A DNA stretch of 64,000 nucleotides from Burkholderiaceae bacterium (GCA_030158675.1 JAOASL010000030.1:32187-96186), one strand, 5' to 3'. Positions 34,987 to 45,297 are shown, counted from the stretch's first letter. A program made the numbers and translations. The notes: a model not told the origin generated them from the letters alone.

Positions 34987-36024
34987 TCAGATTCGCAGCA
35001 GCGGCGCCGCAGACCGGTCCCGCACATCGGGGCCGGAGCGCAGCGTATGCTCGCCACGGCAGGCAGAACGAAAATGGTCGACGGTATGCTGCAAGCCATC
35101 GGCCAGACGGATGCGTGGTTCCCAGCCAAGACTGCGCAGCCGGCTGGAGTCGAGCAGCTTGCGTGGCGTGCCATCTGCGCGGCTGCGGTCGAACGTGATG
35201 TGACCCTGATAGCCGGTGGTCTCCGCGACCATCATGGCCAGTGTGGCGATACGCACTTCCTCGCCGCTGCCAGCGTTCAGGTGGGCACGTTGCGGCGCGA
35301 CCAGCGGTGCGAGCCGTTCGCGTGGTTGCGCCATCAGGTGCAGGCAGGCGGCTGCGAGATCATCGACGTGCAGGAACTCGCGCTGCGGCGTGCCGCTGCC
35401 CCAGATGCGAACTTCTCGCGCACCGGCCAGCTGAGCATCATGAAAGCGCCGGATCAGCGCCGGCAGTACATGACTGTCTTCGGCGTGGAAATTGTCGCCT
35501 GGCCCGTACAGGTTAGTCGGCATCAGGCAGCGGAAGTCGGTGCCGAACTGCCGGTTGTAGCTTTCGCAGAGCTTGATGCCGGCGATTTTCGCGATCGCAT
35601 ATGGCTCATTGGTCGGTTCGAGTGCGCCGCCGAGCAGGCATTCTTCACGCATCGGTTGCGGCGCCGCGCGCGGATAGATGCACGACGAGCCGAGGAACAG
35701 CAGTCGCTGCACTTTGTGCTTCCACGCTGTGTGGATTACCGCATTCGCGATCGCCAGATTCTGTTGAATGAATTCCGCCGGGCGGGTCTGATTGGCGTGA
35801 ATGCCACCGACGCGTGCAGCCGCCAGATAAACGGTATCGATGCCGGCCTGCGCAAAGAAGTCGTCGACGGCTGCGGCGTCACCGAGGTCGAGCTCGTCAT
35901 GGCTACGCAGTACCAGCTCACAGTCACTGCCTGCCTGCAGCGGGGCCAGCGCGCGCACCAGCGCGGCGCCGACCATGCCGCGATGGCCGGCGACGAAGAT
36001 GCGTTCCGGCGCGCGCTTATTCAT
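34987..36024 (-). CDS. fcl: GDP-L-fucose synthase
   Basis: 345 aa extended SDR. NADP-binding '[12 protein letters not shown]', then '[20 protein letters not shown]', '[16 protein letters not shown]' and the catalytic 'YAIAKIAG' (Tyr-x3-Lys). These are diagnostic of Fcl/WcaG, which converts GDP-4-keto-6-deoxymannose to GDP-L-fucose by epimerisation and reduction. It overlaps the gmd gene by 8 bp. Confidence 0.93.
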   Translation of the reverse strand: MNKRAPERIFVAGHRGMVGAALVRALAPLQAGSDCELVLRSHDELDLGDAAAVDDFFAQAGIDTVYLAAARVGGIHANQTRPAEFIQQNLAIANAVIHTAWKHKVQRLLFLGSSCIYPRAAPQPMREECLLGGALEPTNEPYAIAKIAGIKLCESYNRQFGTDFRCLMPTNLYGPGDNFHAEDSHVLPALIRRFHDAQLAGAREVRIWGSGTPQREFLHVDDLAAACLHLMAQPRERLAPLVAPQRAHLNAGSGEEVRIATLAMMVAETTGYQGHITFDRSRADGTPRKLLDSSRLRSLGWEPRIRLADGLQHTVDHFRSACRGEHTLRSGPDVRDRSAAPLLRI

Positions 36025-37159
36025 GATGCGCGAACGCCCTGAAGCCGCTGCTTTTCACCAGCACATACTTGCGCGCGGCGGCCAGGTCGGCATCCACCAT
36101 CTCGCGAACGAGCTCGGCGAATGTCGTGCGCGGCACCCAACCCAGCTGTCTGCGCGCCTTCCCGGCATCGCCGAGCAGTGAATCCACCTCGGTCGGACGG
36201 AAGTAGCGGGGGTCGATGCGCACGATGACCTGGCCAGCGCGCAAGCTGTCGTGATCGCCACCTGATTCGACGATCGCGGTTTCTTCTATGCCGCTGCCGC
36301 GCCAGCACAGCGTAATGCCGAGCGCCTGTGCGGCCAGCTCGATAAACTCGCGCACGCTGTACTGACGCCCGGTGGCGATCACATAGTCCTCAGGATCGCG
36401 CTGTTGCAGCATCAGCCACTGCATCTCGACATAGTCGCGCGCGTGGCCCCAGTCACGCTTCGAATCGAGGTTGCCTAAATACATGCAGTCCTGCTGGCCG
36501 AGCGCGATATGCGCCAGCGCGCGGGTCACCTTGCGGGTGACGAAAGTCTCGCCACGCAATGCGGATTCATGATTGAACAGAATGCCGTTGCACGCATACA
36601 GGCCATAGGCCTCGCGATAATTGACCGTGATCCAGTATGCATACAGCTTGGCGGCCGCATAGGGACTGCGCGGGTAAAACGGCGTGGCCTCGGTCTGTGG
36701 CACCTGTTGCACCTTGCCGTACAGTTCTGACGTCGAGGCCTGATAGAAGCGGGTTTTTTTTTCGAGGCCCAGAATGCGGATCGATTCCAGCAGCCGCAGT
36801 GTGCCGAGGGCGTCGGAATTCGCGGTGTACTCAGGCTCTTCGAACGACACGCCGACATGGCTTTGCGCGGCGAGGTTATAGACCTCGTCCGGCTGCGTCT
36901 GCTGCATCACGCGAATCAGCGACGCGGTGTCGGTCATGTCGCCGTGATGCAGGATGAAGCGGCGGCCGGCCTCATGCGGGTCCTGATACAGGTGATCGAT
37001 GCGACCGGTATTGAACTGCGAGCCACGTCGCTTGATGCCGTGGACGGTATAGCCCTTGGCCAGCAGCAGCTCGGAAAGCAGTGCGCCGTCCTGGCCGGTG
37101 ACGCCGGTGACCAGTGCTACGCGTTGGCCTTGCTGCGGTATCGCTTCTGTCGGGATCAT
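36017..37159 (-). CDS. gmd: GDP-mannose 4,6-dehydratase
   Basis: 380 aa from the ATG at 37159; an ATG at 37198 would add 13 residues. '[19 protein letters not shown]' binds NADP, '[16 protein letters not shown]' and '[19 protein letters not shown]' are Gmd hallmarks, and '[20 protein letters not shown]' holds Tyr-x3-Lys. It turns GDP-mannose into GDP-4-keto-6-deoxymannose for Fcl. Oddity: a run of nine A in the coding strand (T9 at 36754-36762) encodes Glu-Lys-Lys and is a slippage-prone site. Confidence 0.93.
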   Translation of the reverse strand: MIPTEAIPQQGQRVALVTGVTGQDGALLSELLLAKGYTVHGIKRRGSQFNTGRIDHLYQDPHEAGRRFILHHGDMTDTASLIRVMQQTQPDEVYNLAAQSHVGVSFEEPEYTANSDALGTLRLLESIRILGLEKKTRFYQASTSELYGKVQQVPQTEATPFYPRSPYAAAKLYAYWITVNYREAYGLYACNGILFNHESALRGETFVTRKVTRALAHIALGQQDCMYLGNLDSKRDWGHARDYVEMQWLMLQQRDPEDYVIATGRQYSVREFIELAAQALGITLCWRGSGIEETAIVESGGDHDSLRAGQVIVRIDPRYFRPTEVDSLLGDAGKARRQLGWVPRTTFAELVREMVDADLAAARKYVLVKSSGFRAFAHHE

Positions 37160-37262
37160 GGATGCCTGCCTGTACGGCGTCGTTGAATCAGCAGTCATTG
37201 TGTGGTCGTGGCAGTGGCAGCCATTGCGTTGGCGCAGCCTGTGCGGCACCGTCCGGATTTGC

Positions 37263-38276
37263 TCAATAGCCGTTCGGGTTCATCTGCTGCCAGCGCCAGT
37301 GGTCAGCGCACATTTGCGCAAGGCTTTTTTCGGCGCGCCAGCCCAGCAGTGCCTCGGCTTTGGCCGGCGAGGCGTAGCAGGTGGCGACATCACCGGGACG
37401 GCGCGGCGCCGCGCGCAACGGAACCGCGCGATGACATGCGCGCTCGAATGCGGCCACCGCCTGTAGCACGCTGGCGCCCTGGCCGGTGCCGAGATTGACC
37501 GTGAACGAGCCGCTCGTGCTGAACAGACGTTCGAGCGCGGCGAGGTGGCCGCGCGCGAGGTCAGTCACATGAATGTAGTCACGCACGCCGGTACCGTCGA
37601 GGGTCGGATAATCGTCGCCGAAGACTGCAAGATGCGGTCGCCGTCCGGCGGCGACCTGCGCGATATAAGGCATCAGATTGTTTGGCACGCCGCGCGGGTC
37701 TTCGCCGATCAGGCCACTCTCGTGCGCGCCCGCCGGATTGAAATAGCGCAGCGTGGCAATGCGCCATTCGGGGTCGGCCTGCACCAGGTCGACCAGCAAC
37801 TGCTCGACCATCAGCTTCGAGCGGCCATACGGATTGGTGGCCGAGGTCGGCGCATCCTCGGTGACGGGCACTACCTGCGGATCGCCGTACACCGTCGCCG
37901 AGGAGCTGAACACCAGCTTGCGCACGCCTTGCTGGTGCAGCACGCGCAGCAGTGACACACTGCCGCAGACATTATTGTCGTAATACTCGAGCGGGCGGGT
38001 GACGGATTCGCCGACTGCCTTCAGTCCGGCGAAATGAACTACTGCCGCGATCGGCTCGCGCTGCAATAGCCGCGTCAGCGCCGCATGGTCGCGCACATCC
38101 ATCGTGTGGAATGGCAGTTCGCGATCAGCAATCTGTTCGACACGCTCGATCGCGCGTGCTGAACTGTTGCAAAGATTGTCGATGCCGATCACTTGCCAGC
38201 CGGCCTGCAGCAGACAAGCGCAAGTGTGCGAGCCGATGTAACCACTGGCGCCGGTGACGAGTACGGTGTGGCTCAT
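37263..38276 (-). CDS. galE: UDP-glucose 4-epimerase
   Basis: 337 aa. '[22 protein letters not shown]' is the GalE NAD site, '[22 protein letters not shown]' and '[12 protein letters not shown]' are family signatures, and '[11 protein letters not shown]' carries Tyr-x3-Lys. It makes UDP-galactose for the polymer. 103 bp separate it from gmd and 18 bp from the galU gene upstream. Confidence 0.94.
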   Translation of the reverse strand: MSHTVLVTGASGYIGSHTCACLLQAGWQVIGIDNLCNSSARAIERVEQIADRELPFHTMDVRDHAALTRLLQREPIAAVVHFAGLKAVGESVTRPLEYYDNNVCGSVSLLRVLHQQGVRKLVFSSSATVYGDPQVVPVTEDAPTSATNPYGRSKLMVEQLLVDLVQADPEWRIATLRYFNPAGAHESGLIGEDPRGVPNNLMPYIAQVAAGRRPHLAVFGDDYPTLDGTGVRDYIHVTDLARGHLAALERLFSTSGSFTVNLGTGQGASVLQAVAAFERACHRAVPLRAAPRRPGDVATCYASPAKAEALLGWRAEKSLAQMCADHWRWQQMNPNGY

Positions 38277-38294
38277 GATGAGGCGACGTCGTGG

Positions 38295-39257
38295 TCAGTG
38301 CGCATCGGCAGCCAGCGTCGGGCGCGGCTCGCCGGATGCCGGTTCATGAGTCACTGACTTCGGCGCCGATACCGGCGCAGCAGTCGTCAGCGGCAGTTGC
38401 GCGAGAAAGCGGCGGAATTCGTCGGCCACTTCCGGATGCCGCAGCGCGAATTCGACGGTCGCCTGCAGATAGCCCTGCTTGGTGCCGCAGTCGAAGCGGC
38501 GTCCCTCGAACTGGTAGGACAGCACGGCTTCGGAGCGCATCAGCCGCGCGATGCCGTCGGTGAGTTGCAGCTCGCCGCCGGCGCCCGGCGTGATCTCGCG
38601 CAGGTAACGGAAGATCGAGGGCGTCAGGATGTAACGGCCGACCACGGCCATGTTCGATGGCGCCTGCTGGGGTGACGGCTTCTCGATGATGCCGTCGAGC
38701 TTCAGCAGACGGTCCGCGACCGGCCGTCCTTCGACGATGCCGTATGCGCCGCTCTGTTCCATGGGTATCGCCTCGACCCCGATAATGCTGCTGCCATAGT
38801 GGGCATGCAGGTCGACCATCTGCCGCATCACCGGCACCGGCGCGTCGAGCAGGTCGTCGGCGAGGATGATCGCGAATGGTTCATCTTGCACCAGGCGCTC
38901 CGCGCACAGCACCGCATGGCCGAGGCCGAGGGCCTCGGACTGGCGTACGTAAACGCACTGGACGGCATCGGGCTTGATCCGGTGGATCAGGCGCAGCAGC
39001 GCGTCCTTGTGGCGCACCGCAAGTTCGGCCTCGAGTTCGTAGGCCTTGTCGAAATGGTCTTCGATTGCGCGCTTGTTGCGGCCGGTGATGAAGATCAGTT
39101 CGGTGATGCCGGCTTCGATCGCTTCCTCGACCGCATACTGGATCAGCGGCTTGTCGACCACTGGCAGCATTTCTTTCGGGCTGGCCTTGGTGGCCGGAAG
39201 GAAACGGGTGCCGAGTCCTGCTACCGGAAACACGGCCTTGCTGACTTTTTTACGCAT
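38295..39257 (-). CDS. galU: UTP-glucose-1-phosphate uridylyltransferase
   Basis: 320 aa from the ATG at 39257 (an in-frame start 30 bp earlier is less likely). 'AVFPVAGLGTRFLPATKASPKEMLPVVDKPLIQY' contains the nucleotidyltransferase signature and uridine-binding Lys, and 'FIIFITGRNKRAIEDHFD'-like sequence follows. It makes UDP-glucose, the substrate of GalE. Its start overlaps the VanZ-like gene stop by 8 bp. The C-terminal 30 residues are Pro/Ala-rich and not conserved in the family. Confidence 0.92.
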   Translation of the reverse strand: MRKKVSKAVFPVAGLGTRFLPATKASPKEMLPVVDKPLIQYAVEEAIEAGITELIFITGRNKRAIEDHFDKAYELEAELAVRHKDALLRLIHRIKPDAVQCVYVRQSEALGLGHAVLCAERLVQDEPFAIILADDLLDAPVPVMRQMVDLHAHYGSSIIGVEAIPMEQSGAYGIVEGRPVADRLLKLDGIIEKPSPQQAPSNMAVVGRYILTPSIFRYLREITPGAGGELQLTDGIARLMRSEAVLSYQFEGRRFDCGTKQGYLQATVEFALRHPEVADEFRRFLAQLPLTTAAPVSAPKSVTHEPASGEPRPTLAADAH

Positions 39258-39618
39258 GAGGATCCAGGTCGGGTGAAAGTCGGGCACGCAACAGCAGCAG
39301 TGACACTATCGCGGCGGTAGCGATATCAAAGCACCAGTCGATGATGGACGCGTTGCGGTAGGGCAGAAGCGACTGGATAGATTCGTCGGCCAGACCAAGC
39401 AGCGCGATGACGCCCAGCGTGACTGCGGCGCGGTGCAGCGGCGGCGCCGACACGGCGGCGAAGCAGAGTAGCGTCATGACGCCGTAGGCCAGCACGTGCA
39501 GCAGCTTGTCGCCGAAGTGCGCGGACAGCAGGTCGGCCTCTCCGGGCAGTGCGCCGTAGATGACCATGGTCAGAAAAAACAGCGCGAGCGCGCACAGCCA
39601 GAACGGGCGCACGGACAT
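39250..39618 (-). CDS. Small VanZ-like membrane protein
   Basis: 122 aa from the ATG at 39618, whose last base is shared with the stop of the mannose-1-phosphate guanylyltransferase gene. Four hydrophobic helices are seen; 'GDKLLHVLAYGVMTLLCFAAV', 'GLADESIQSLLPYRNASIIDWCFD' match the VanZ/YccA-like consensus with the conserved Asp-Lys and Glu. Such proteins occur in many capsule clusters; their biochemical role is not established. The longer frame upstream is spurious overlap with the next gene. Confidence 0.78.
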   Translation of the reverse strand: MSVRPFWLCALALFFLTMVIYGALPGEADLLSAHFGDKLLHVLAYGVMTLLCFAAVSAPPLHRAAVTLGVIALLGLADESIQSLLPYRNASIIDWCFDIATAAIVSLLLLRARLSPDLDPHA

Positions 39619-41036
39619 CAGTTGCGTCCATACGGGTCGCTGAGGCGCACGATGTCGTCTTCGCCGAGATAGCCACCGCACTGCACCTCGATCAGTTCGA
39701 GCGGCAGCTTGCCCGGATTGGCCAGCGTATGTACGACGCCGACACCGATGTAGGCGCTCTGGTTCTCGCCCAGCAGATAAGTCTGCTCGCCCTGGGTGAC
39801 CCGCGCCGTGCCGGACACGACGATCCAATGCTCGGCGCGATGGTGGTGCATCTGCAATGACAGGCTCGCGCCGGGCTGCACGGTGATGCGTTTGACCTGG
39901 AAACGTTCGCCGCGTGCGATCGATTGATAACGCCCCCAGGGTCGCCGCACTGCGGGATGGTCGCGGCATTCGGGCCGGCCTTGCTGTTGCAGCCGCTGCA
40001 CCAGTTCGCGCGTACGTTGTGCTTCGGCTTTCGGCAGCACCAGCAGTGCATCGTCGGTATCGACGATGACGATGCCGTCGAGACCGCAGGCCGAGACCAG
40101 CCGCCGTCCCGCATGGACATGGCAATCGCGGCAATCGTCAAGCAGCACATCGCCGCGAATGGCGTTGCCGTCGGCGTCATGCGGCGCGTTGTCCCACACT
40201 GACGACCACGAGCCGATGTCGGACCAGCCGGCGTCCAGCGGCAACAGTGCCGCATTGGACGTGTGCTCCATCAGCGCGTGGTCGATTGAGATGTCGGGAC
40301 TGTCGGCATAGGCATGAGCGTCGAGCCGGACGATGCCGTCGGCATGGGCGGCGTTTTGTACCGCACGCACGGCGGCCGCGTGTACCTGTGGTGCGTGCGC
40401 TTTCAGTTCTTGCAGCAGGCTGCGGCAGCGGAACAGGAACATGCCGCTGTTCCACAGGCAGTGCCGCGCCTCGATTAGCCATGCAGCGCGCTCGCGCTCA
40501 GGCTTTTCGATGAAGGCATCGACGCGGCGCGCGCCGCCTGCGAGCGTGGCACCGGGTTGCAGATAGCCATAGCCGGTTTCTGGTGCATCAGGTCGGATGC
40601 CAAAGGTCATCAGCAGCCCGGCCTGCGCCGCTTCGGTGGCCGCGCGCACGCTGGCAGCGAACGCAACGCTATCGCGCAGCAGATGGTCCGACGGCAGCAC
40701 CAGCATCAGTGCGTCATCGTGCGTGCGCTGCAAGTGGCAGGCCGCGCTCGCGATGGCCGCTGCGGTGCCACGCTGTACGGGTTCGAGCAACAGGGTCGCG
40801 CCCTGCACGCCGATCTCGTCCAACTGCGCAGCAGCGATGAAGCGAGTCGCCTCCGCCGCCAGCAGCAGCGGCGGCTGCGTGGTCAGTGAGGCACAGCGCT
40901 GCAGTGTCTGCTGCAATAGGCTGTGCTCGCCCTGCAGGCAGAGGAATTGCTTCGGCAGGCGCTCGCGTGATAAGGGCCACAGTCGCGTACCGGTTCCACC
41001 GCAGAGCACCACGGGCACCAGGGGAAGATGTTCCAT
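39618..41036 (-). CDS. manC: Mannose-1-phosphate guanylyltransferase / mannose-6-phosphate isomerase
   Basis: 472 aa from the ATG at 41036 (AAGGA upstream). 'PVVLCGGTGTRLWPLSRERLPKQFL' is the GMP-pyrophosphorylase signature; 'EKPERERAAWLIE' and 'WNSGMFLFR' follow. The C-terminal cupin ('RPWGRYQSIARGERFQVKRITVQPGASLSLQMHHHRAEHWIVVSGTA') is the type II isomerase domain. It makes GDP-mannose, the precursor for Gmd/Fcl. A phosphomannomutase is not in the window. Confidence 0.93.
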   Translation of the reverse strand: MEHLPLVPVVLCGGTGTRLWPLSRERLPKQFLCLQGEHSLLQQTLQRCASLTTQPPLLLAAEATRFIAAAQLDEIGVQGATLLLEPVQRGTAAAIASAACHLQRTHDDALMLVLPSDHLLRDSVAFAASVRAATEAAQAGLLMTFGIRPDAPETGYGYLQPGATLAGGARRVDAFIEKPERERAAWLIEARHCLWNSGMFLFRCRSLLQELKAHAPQVHAAAVRAVQNAAHADGIVRLDAHAYADSPDISIDHALMEHTSNAALLPLDAGWSDIGSWSSVWDNAPHDADGNAIRGDVLLDDCRDCHVHAGRRLVSACGLDGIVIVDTDDALLVLPKAEAQRTRELVQRLQQQGRPECRDHPAVRRPWGRYQSIARGERFQVKRITVQPGASLSLQMHHHRAEHWIVVSGTARVTQGEQTYLLGENQSAYIGVGVVHTLANPGKLPLELIEVQCGGYLGEDDIVRLSDPYGRN

Positions 41037-41139
41037 TGTTTCGGATCCTTCGGAAGAGCGATGGGCATGTGACCGTTGCACGAACGCCCTGGCATCGGTC
41101 TGCATGGCCTGCAGCATTGTCAGTACGGTGGCGTAACGA

Positions 41140-41167
41140 CACTAGCGATAGTGCGGCCAGCGATAGT
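41140..41167. repeat. Small inverted and direct repeats upstream of manC
   Basis: CACTA (41140-41144) and TAGTG (41149-41153) form an inverted repeat, and AGCGATAGT occurs twice (41144-41152 and 41159-41167), in the 142-bp gap between the priming transferase and manC. They could be a regulator site for manC and the genes after it; no known consensus is recognised. Confidence 0.3.
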
Positions 41168-41178
41168 TTGTCAGGCGC

Positions 41179-42225
41179 TTAGTACGCATTGTCATCGACC
41201 CATCCCTTGAATGCGGTCCAGAGGATAATTTTCAGATCCATCCGGAATGTCCAGTGCCGTATGTAATGCAGGTCGAGTTCGATGCGGCGCGCCATTTTTT
41301 CATCCGTGTCGGTCTCGCCGCGGTAGCCGTTAATTTGCGCCCAACCGGTGATGCCGGGTTTGACGCGATGCCGCTGCATGTACATGGCCAGTTTGTCTTT
41401 GTACAAATCGTTGTGCTGCAGTGCATGCGGACGCGGACCGACGACCGACATGTCACCGGTCAGTACGTTGAAGAACTGTGGCAGTTCGTCGAGACTGGTG
41501 CGGCGCAGGAAGCGCCCAACCGGGGTGATGCGCGGATCGTCGCGCGTGGCTTGGGTCAACCGGCCGTCGGCTTCACGATGTTGCCGCATGGTGCGAAATT
41601 TCCATACGCGGATCTGGCGGCCGTTCAGTCCGGTACGCAGCTGGCTGAACAGCACCGGCCCGGCCGACGTGCATTTGATCGCTAGCGCAATCACCAGCAG
41701 CAGCGGTGACAGCAGCAAGAGCACCGCGGCGGCGAACAGTCGGTCGAAAATTTCTTTGGCCAGGCCTGCAATGCCGGCGGAGGCGGGCCGGTGCAGCTCG
41801 ATTGCGGGCAGGCCGAGGAAATGGACGGCGCGGTGGCCCAGGGTATGAAGCGCGGCAAGGTCCGGTATCCAGCGAATCTCCACCAGCGTGTTTTCCAGCT
41901 GATGCAGCAGCGCCTGCAGTTTTCCACTGTGGTCCAGCGGCAGGGTGATCCACACTTCGTGCGCGCGATGGCGCTCGACCGCCGGGCCGAGCTCATTGAA
42001 ACCAGTGAGAACATCGATGCGTGCGTCGAGCGGTGCCGCGCCATCGTTGTCACAGGTGGCGACGACCTGATAGCCGGCGCCGTCACCCAGGCTTGCGCGT
42101 CGGTGCAGCTCGCGGCCGCTCTCGCCGTAGCCAACGATGATCACGCGCCTGGCGTTCGCGTGATGGTCGCGCCTGCTCGGCGCGTTGTTATCCAGCGCGT
42201 GCTTGCTCAACTCGGGCAGGTGCAT
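41179..42225 (-). CDS. Priming polyprenyl-phosphate hexose-1-phosphate transferase, lacking the N-terminal membrane helices
   Basis: 348 aa from the ATG at 42225, which has GGAGGAAAGG upstream. It begins directly with the Rossmann-like CoA_binding_3 domain ('RVIIVGYGESGRELHRRA'), then one membrane-inserted hairpin ('LFAAAVLLLLSPLLLVIALAI') and the Bac_transf catalytic domain ('GPVLFSQLRTGLNGRQIRVWKFRTM', 'RRTSLDELPQFFNVLTGDMSVVGPRPHA', 'RVKPGITGWAQINGYRGET'). It loads the first sugar phosphate, probably glucose, on undecaprenyl phosphate. WcaJ-type relatives are about 460 aa with four N-terminal helices; these are absent, and the in-frame upstream sequence to 42642 encodes no helices. Confidence 0.85.
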   Translation of the reverse strand: MHLPELSKHALDNNAPSRRDHHANARRVIIVGYGESGRELHRRASLGDGAGYQVVATCDNDGAAPLDARIDVLTGFNELGPAVERHRAHEVWITLPLDHSGKLQALLHQLENTLVEIRWIPDLAALHTLGHRAVHFLGLPAIELHRPASAGIAGLAKEIFDRLFAAAVLLLLSPLLLVIALAIKCTSAGPVLFSQLRTGLNGRQIRVWKFRTMRQHREADGRLTQATRDDPRITPVGRFLRRTSLDELPQFFNVLTGDMSVVGPRPHALQHNDLYKDKLAMYMQRHRVKPGITGWAQINGYRGETDTDEKMARRIELDLHYIRHWTFRMDLKIILWTAFKGWVDDNAY

Positions 42226-42393
42226 GGCAGGGCCTTTCCTCCGGGATGCCGGCGCTGTGCCGGTGCATTCAGGCCGCAGGCATCCACGCGGGGTTTGGAG
42301 TGCAGGCGGCCTTCGCGAGTGCCTTGAATTGAAGGGCGTCAATCGGCTTGACCGGCGTTCAGGGCCGCTGCGGGCTCGGGTATCATCGCGGCC

Positions 42394-42795
42394 ATGGACA
42401 ACGATCACACCGAACAGGCAAGCCTGTATGAGCTGGTCGGCGGCGATGCGAAATTGCGCGAGCTGGTCGACCGTTTCTATGACCTGATGGATCTCGAGCC
42501 GCAATTTGCGGCGCTGCGTGCGATGCATCCGCCCACACTCGACGGTTCGCGCGACAAGCTCTACCGTTTCTTGTCCGGCTGGACCGGCGGGCCGGACACC
42601 TATACGCCGAAATACGGTCCGGCGTTCCTGCGCGCTCGCCATCTGCCGTTTCCGATCGGCTCGAAAGAGCGCGACGAATGGCTGACCTGCATGCTGCTGG
42701 CGATGCGTGACCTCGGCTACACGGACGGGAAGGAAGACCAGCTGCTGCAGGCCTTCTTCCGGACGGCCGACTGGATGCGGAACAAGGCCGACTGA
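42394..42795 (+). CDS. Group II truncated haemoglobin
   Basis: 133 aa. 'LYELVGGDAKLRELVDRFYDLMDLEPQFAALRAMHP' and 'RHLPFPIGSKERDEWLTCM' match trHbII proteins, with the proximal haem His at about residue 83 and the G8 Trp after 'RDE'. A cytoplasmic haem protein for oxygen, NO or peroxide chemistry. Its promoter lies between it and the divergent priming transferase (42226-42393); no functional link with the polysaccharide genes is evident. Confidence 0.9.
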   Translation: MDNDHTEQASLYELVGGDAKLRELVDRFYDLMDLEPQFAALRAMHPPTLDGSRDKLYRFLSGWTGGPDTYTPKYGPAFLRARHLPFPIGSKERDEWLTCMLLAMRDLGYTDGKEDQLLQAFFRTADWMRNKAD

Positions 42796-42861
42796 ACCTC
42801 GGCGGCGGGTTCGGAGCTTGCGTGAGAATTCAGGGTTTGTGGCTTGTGAGTAAACAGCCTG

Positions 42862-44145
42862 TCAGATCAGGCCGTGGAAAGGGATCACACGGACCGGCTG
42901 GCCGGGAGCGATGTCGCCGCTGTCATGATCGAGCACCACCATGCAATTGGCTTCGGACATGGAGCTCAGGATGCCTGAGCCTTGCGCGCCGGTGAGTCGG
43001 ACGCTGCTGGTCTGACCGTCGGCACAGTGGCTCAGCACGCCGCGCTGATATTCCGTGCGTCCGGGACGCTTGCGGATCGCTTCAGCGCTGATAGCCTGCA
43101 GTACTGGCATTGGCGGTGGCACTGCGCCCATGCGCAGGTAGAGCGCGTCGCGCGCAAAGAAGTAGAAGGTCGCCATCACCGCGACCGGGTTGCCGGGCAA
43201 ACCGAAGAACAGCGTTTCGCGACCGTCGCAATGAAGGCGGCCGAAGGCCATCGGCCTTCCGGGTCGCATGGCGATCTTCCAGAACAGCACGTCACCCAGT
43301 CGCGCCATCATGTCAGCGGTGTAATCGGCATCACCGGCCGATACACCGCCGGTGGTGATGATCATGTCCGCACGCCGGCAACCGTCGCGCAGTGCGGCTT
43401 CCAGCGACACCGGGTCGTCGCGCACCACGCCCAGATCGACAGGTTCACAACCGGCGCGTTCCAGCATGGCTTGCAGGGTATAGCGGTTGCTGTCGTAGAC
43501 GCAGCCTTCTTCCAGCGGCTGGCCGATCGAGCGCAGCTCGTCACCGGTCGAAAAGAAGGCGACCCGCAGCCGGCGTATGACCGGCACGTCGCCTATGCCC
43601 AGTGAGGCGATCAGGCCGAGATCGGACGGCGTCAGCAGGCGGCCGCGGTGCAGTGCGACCGAGCCGGCCGGCAAGTCTTCACCTGCGAGCCGGCGGTTCG
43701 AGCCCGGAAGAATGCTGTGCGCCGGTATCGTCACCGACTGGTCGTTCGCGTTGCGGGTCAGTTCATGCGGAATCACGCTGTCGCAGCCGCGCGGTATGAC
43801 GGCTCCGGTCATGATGCGCACGCATTCGCCGGGCCGCACTTCCTGCGCATACGGATGCCCCGCGAAAGCCTTGCCGGCGATGGTCAGCGTCAAGTCGCAG
43901 TCGCCGAGTTCGCCGCCGCGCAGCGCGTAACCATCCATGGCCGAGTTGTCGGCTGCCGGCACATGGATCGGTGATATCAGGTCGGTCGCGAGCACGCGGC
44001 CGAGCGCCTGTTTCAGCGGGAGTATCTCGGTTTCGCTGAGCGGGGTGACGAAGCGGGCGATCGCCTGCCGGGCGACATCGACGCGCAGCGCGTCGGGGGT
44101 ATAGCCTTCGAGGGCCTGTGCGATTTGCCTGAGCGCGCTGGGCAT
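42862..44145 (-). CDS. moeA: Molybdopterin molybdotransferase MoeA
   Basis: 427 aa. 'AADNSAMDGYAL' and 'GGVSAGDADYTADMM' are the MoeA signatures for binding adenylylated molybdopterin; 'FGLPGNPVAVMATFYFF' is another. It inserts molybdate into molybdopterin. It lies 36 bp downstream of moaA, giving a two-gene cofactor operon. Confidence 0.94.
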   Translation of the reverse strand: MPSALRQIAQALEGYTPDALRVDVARQAIARFVTPLSETEILPLKQALGRVLATDLISPIHVPAADNSAMDGYALRGGELGDCDLTLTIAGKAFAGHPYAQEVRPGECVRIMTGAVIPRGCDSVIPHELTRNANDQSVTIPAHSILPGSNRRLAGEDLPAGSVALHRGRLLTPSDLGLIASLGIGDVPVIRRLRVAFFSTGDELRSIGQPLEEGCVYDSNRYTLQAMLERAGCEPVDLGVVRDDPVSLEAALRDGCRRADMIITTGGVSAGDADYTADMMARLGDVLFWKIAMRPGRPMAFGRLHCDGRETLFFGLPGNPVAVMATFYFFARDALYLRMGAVPPPMPVLQAISAEAIRKRPGRTEYQRGVLSHCADGQTSSVRLTGAQGSGILSSMSEANCMVVLDHDSGDIAPGQPVRVIPFHGLI

Positions 44146-44181
44146 GGAGCGTAATTCACCGTTACCGGAGGTTGGTTGAAA

Positions 44182-45297
44182 TCAGCCGCCAATGTAGGAC
44201 ATCTCGACCTTGCGTGCCGGCCGCGCCAATCCTTCGGTATTGATGGTCCTCAGTTCCGAATAGCGATCGTCGCGCTGTGCCCACAGGTGCGCGATCGCCG
44301 CGATGATCTGCTCGTCGCTGTGGCTGCCGCGCAGCAGCGCGCGCAGGTCGTGGCCACCGGTGGCGAACAGGCAAGTGAACAGCTTGCCTTCGGTGGACAG
44401 GCGCGCGCGGTTGCAGTCGCTGCAGAAAGCCTGCGTGACGCTGGAAATTACGCCGATCTCGCCGCCGCCGTCCTTGTAACGCCAGCGTTCGGCAGTCTCG
44501 CCGGTGTAATTCGGGTCGACCTCTTCGAGCGGCATCTGTTCACTGATCCGGCGCACCACTTCGGCCGACGGAATCACCTCGTCCATCTTCCAGCCGTTTG
44601 ACGCGCCGACATCCATGTATTCGATGAATCGCAGGATCACCGGGCTGTTTCGGAAGTGCCGCGCCATCGGCACGATTTCCTGGTCGTTCATGCCCCCCTT
44701 GACGACCATGTTGACCTTGATCGGGCCGAGCCCGACCTTGTGCGCCACTTCGATCCCGTTGAGCACATCGGCCACCGGGAAGTCGACATCGTTCATTTTC
44801 TTGAAGGTCGCATCGTCGAGCGAGTCGAGTGACACAGTCACGCGTTTCAGGCCGGCGTCCTTCAGCGACTGCGCTTTCTTCACGAGCAACGAGCCGTTGG
44901 TGGTCATGGTCAGATCGAGTGGCTTGCCGTCCAGCGTTTTCAGCTCGGCCAGCATCTCGATCAGCTTTTCGATGTTCTTGCGCAGCAGCGGCTCGCCACC
45001 GGTCAGGCGGATTTTTTCGACCCCGTGCGCGATGAAGATTTTCGCGATCCGGGTGATTTCCTCGAACGACAACAGCAAGCTGTGCGGCAGGAATTGATGG
45101 TCCTTGTCGAACACTTCCTTGGGCATGCAATACACGCAGCGGAAATTGCAGCGGTCGGTGACGGAAATGCGCAGGTCGCGCAGCGGCCGACCCAGCCGGT
45201 CGGACAGCAGCCCGGTCGCGGGGATCAGTGTTTCCGGGATATGCGGCACGGCCTGCAGGTAGCGCAGGTCGGCCACCGGGATGATGCGTTCTGTCAT
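44182..45297 (-). CDS. moaA: GTP 3',8-cyclase MoaA
   Basis: 371 aa radical-SAM enzyme. N-terminal [4Fe-4S] ligands Cys50, Cys54 and Cys57 ('CNFRCVYC'); the second cluster uses 'CSDCNRARL' and the Cys of 'FTCLF'. It starts molybdenum cofactor synthesis from GTP. The usual C-terminal double Gly is present only as 'SYIGG' and is at the end as required. Confidence 0.95.
   Translation of the reverse strand: MTERIIPVADLRYLQAVPHIPETLIPATGLLSDRLGRPLRDLRISVTDRCNFRCVYCMPKEVFDKDHQFLPHSLLLSFEEITRIAKIFIAHGVEKIRLTGGEPLLRKNIEKLIEMLAELKTLDGKPLDLTMTTNGSLLVKKAQSLKDAGLKRVTVSLDSLDDATFKKMNDVDFPVADVLNGIEVAHKVGLGPIKVNMVVKGGMNDQEIVPMARHFRNSPVILRFIEYMDVGASNGWKMDEVIPSAEVVRRISEQMPLEEVDPNYTGETAERWRYKDGGGEIGVISSVTQAFCSDCNRARLSTEGKLFTCLFATGGHDLRALLRGSHSDEQIIAAIAHLWAQRDDRYSELRTINTEGLARPARKVEMSYIGG

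Noticed and set aside
41179-42642. Longer form of the priming transferase starting at 42642
   Set aside because: The extra 139 codons overlap the haemoglobin gene, are Arg-rich and contain no membrane helices; the start at 42225 has a good ribosome-binding site.
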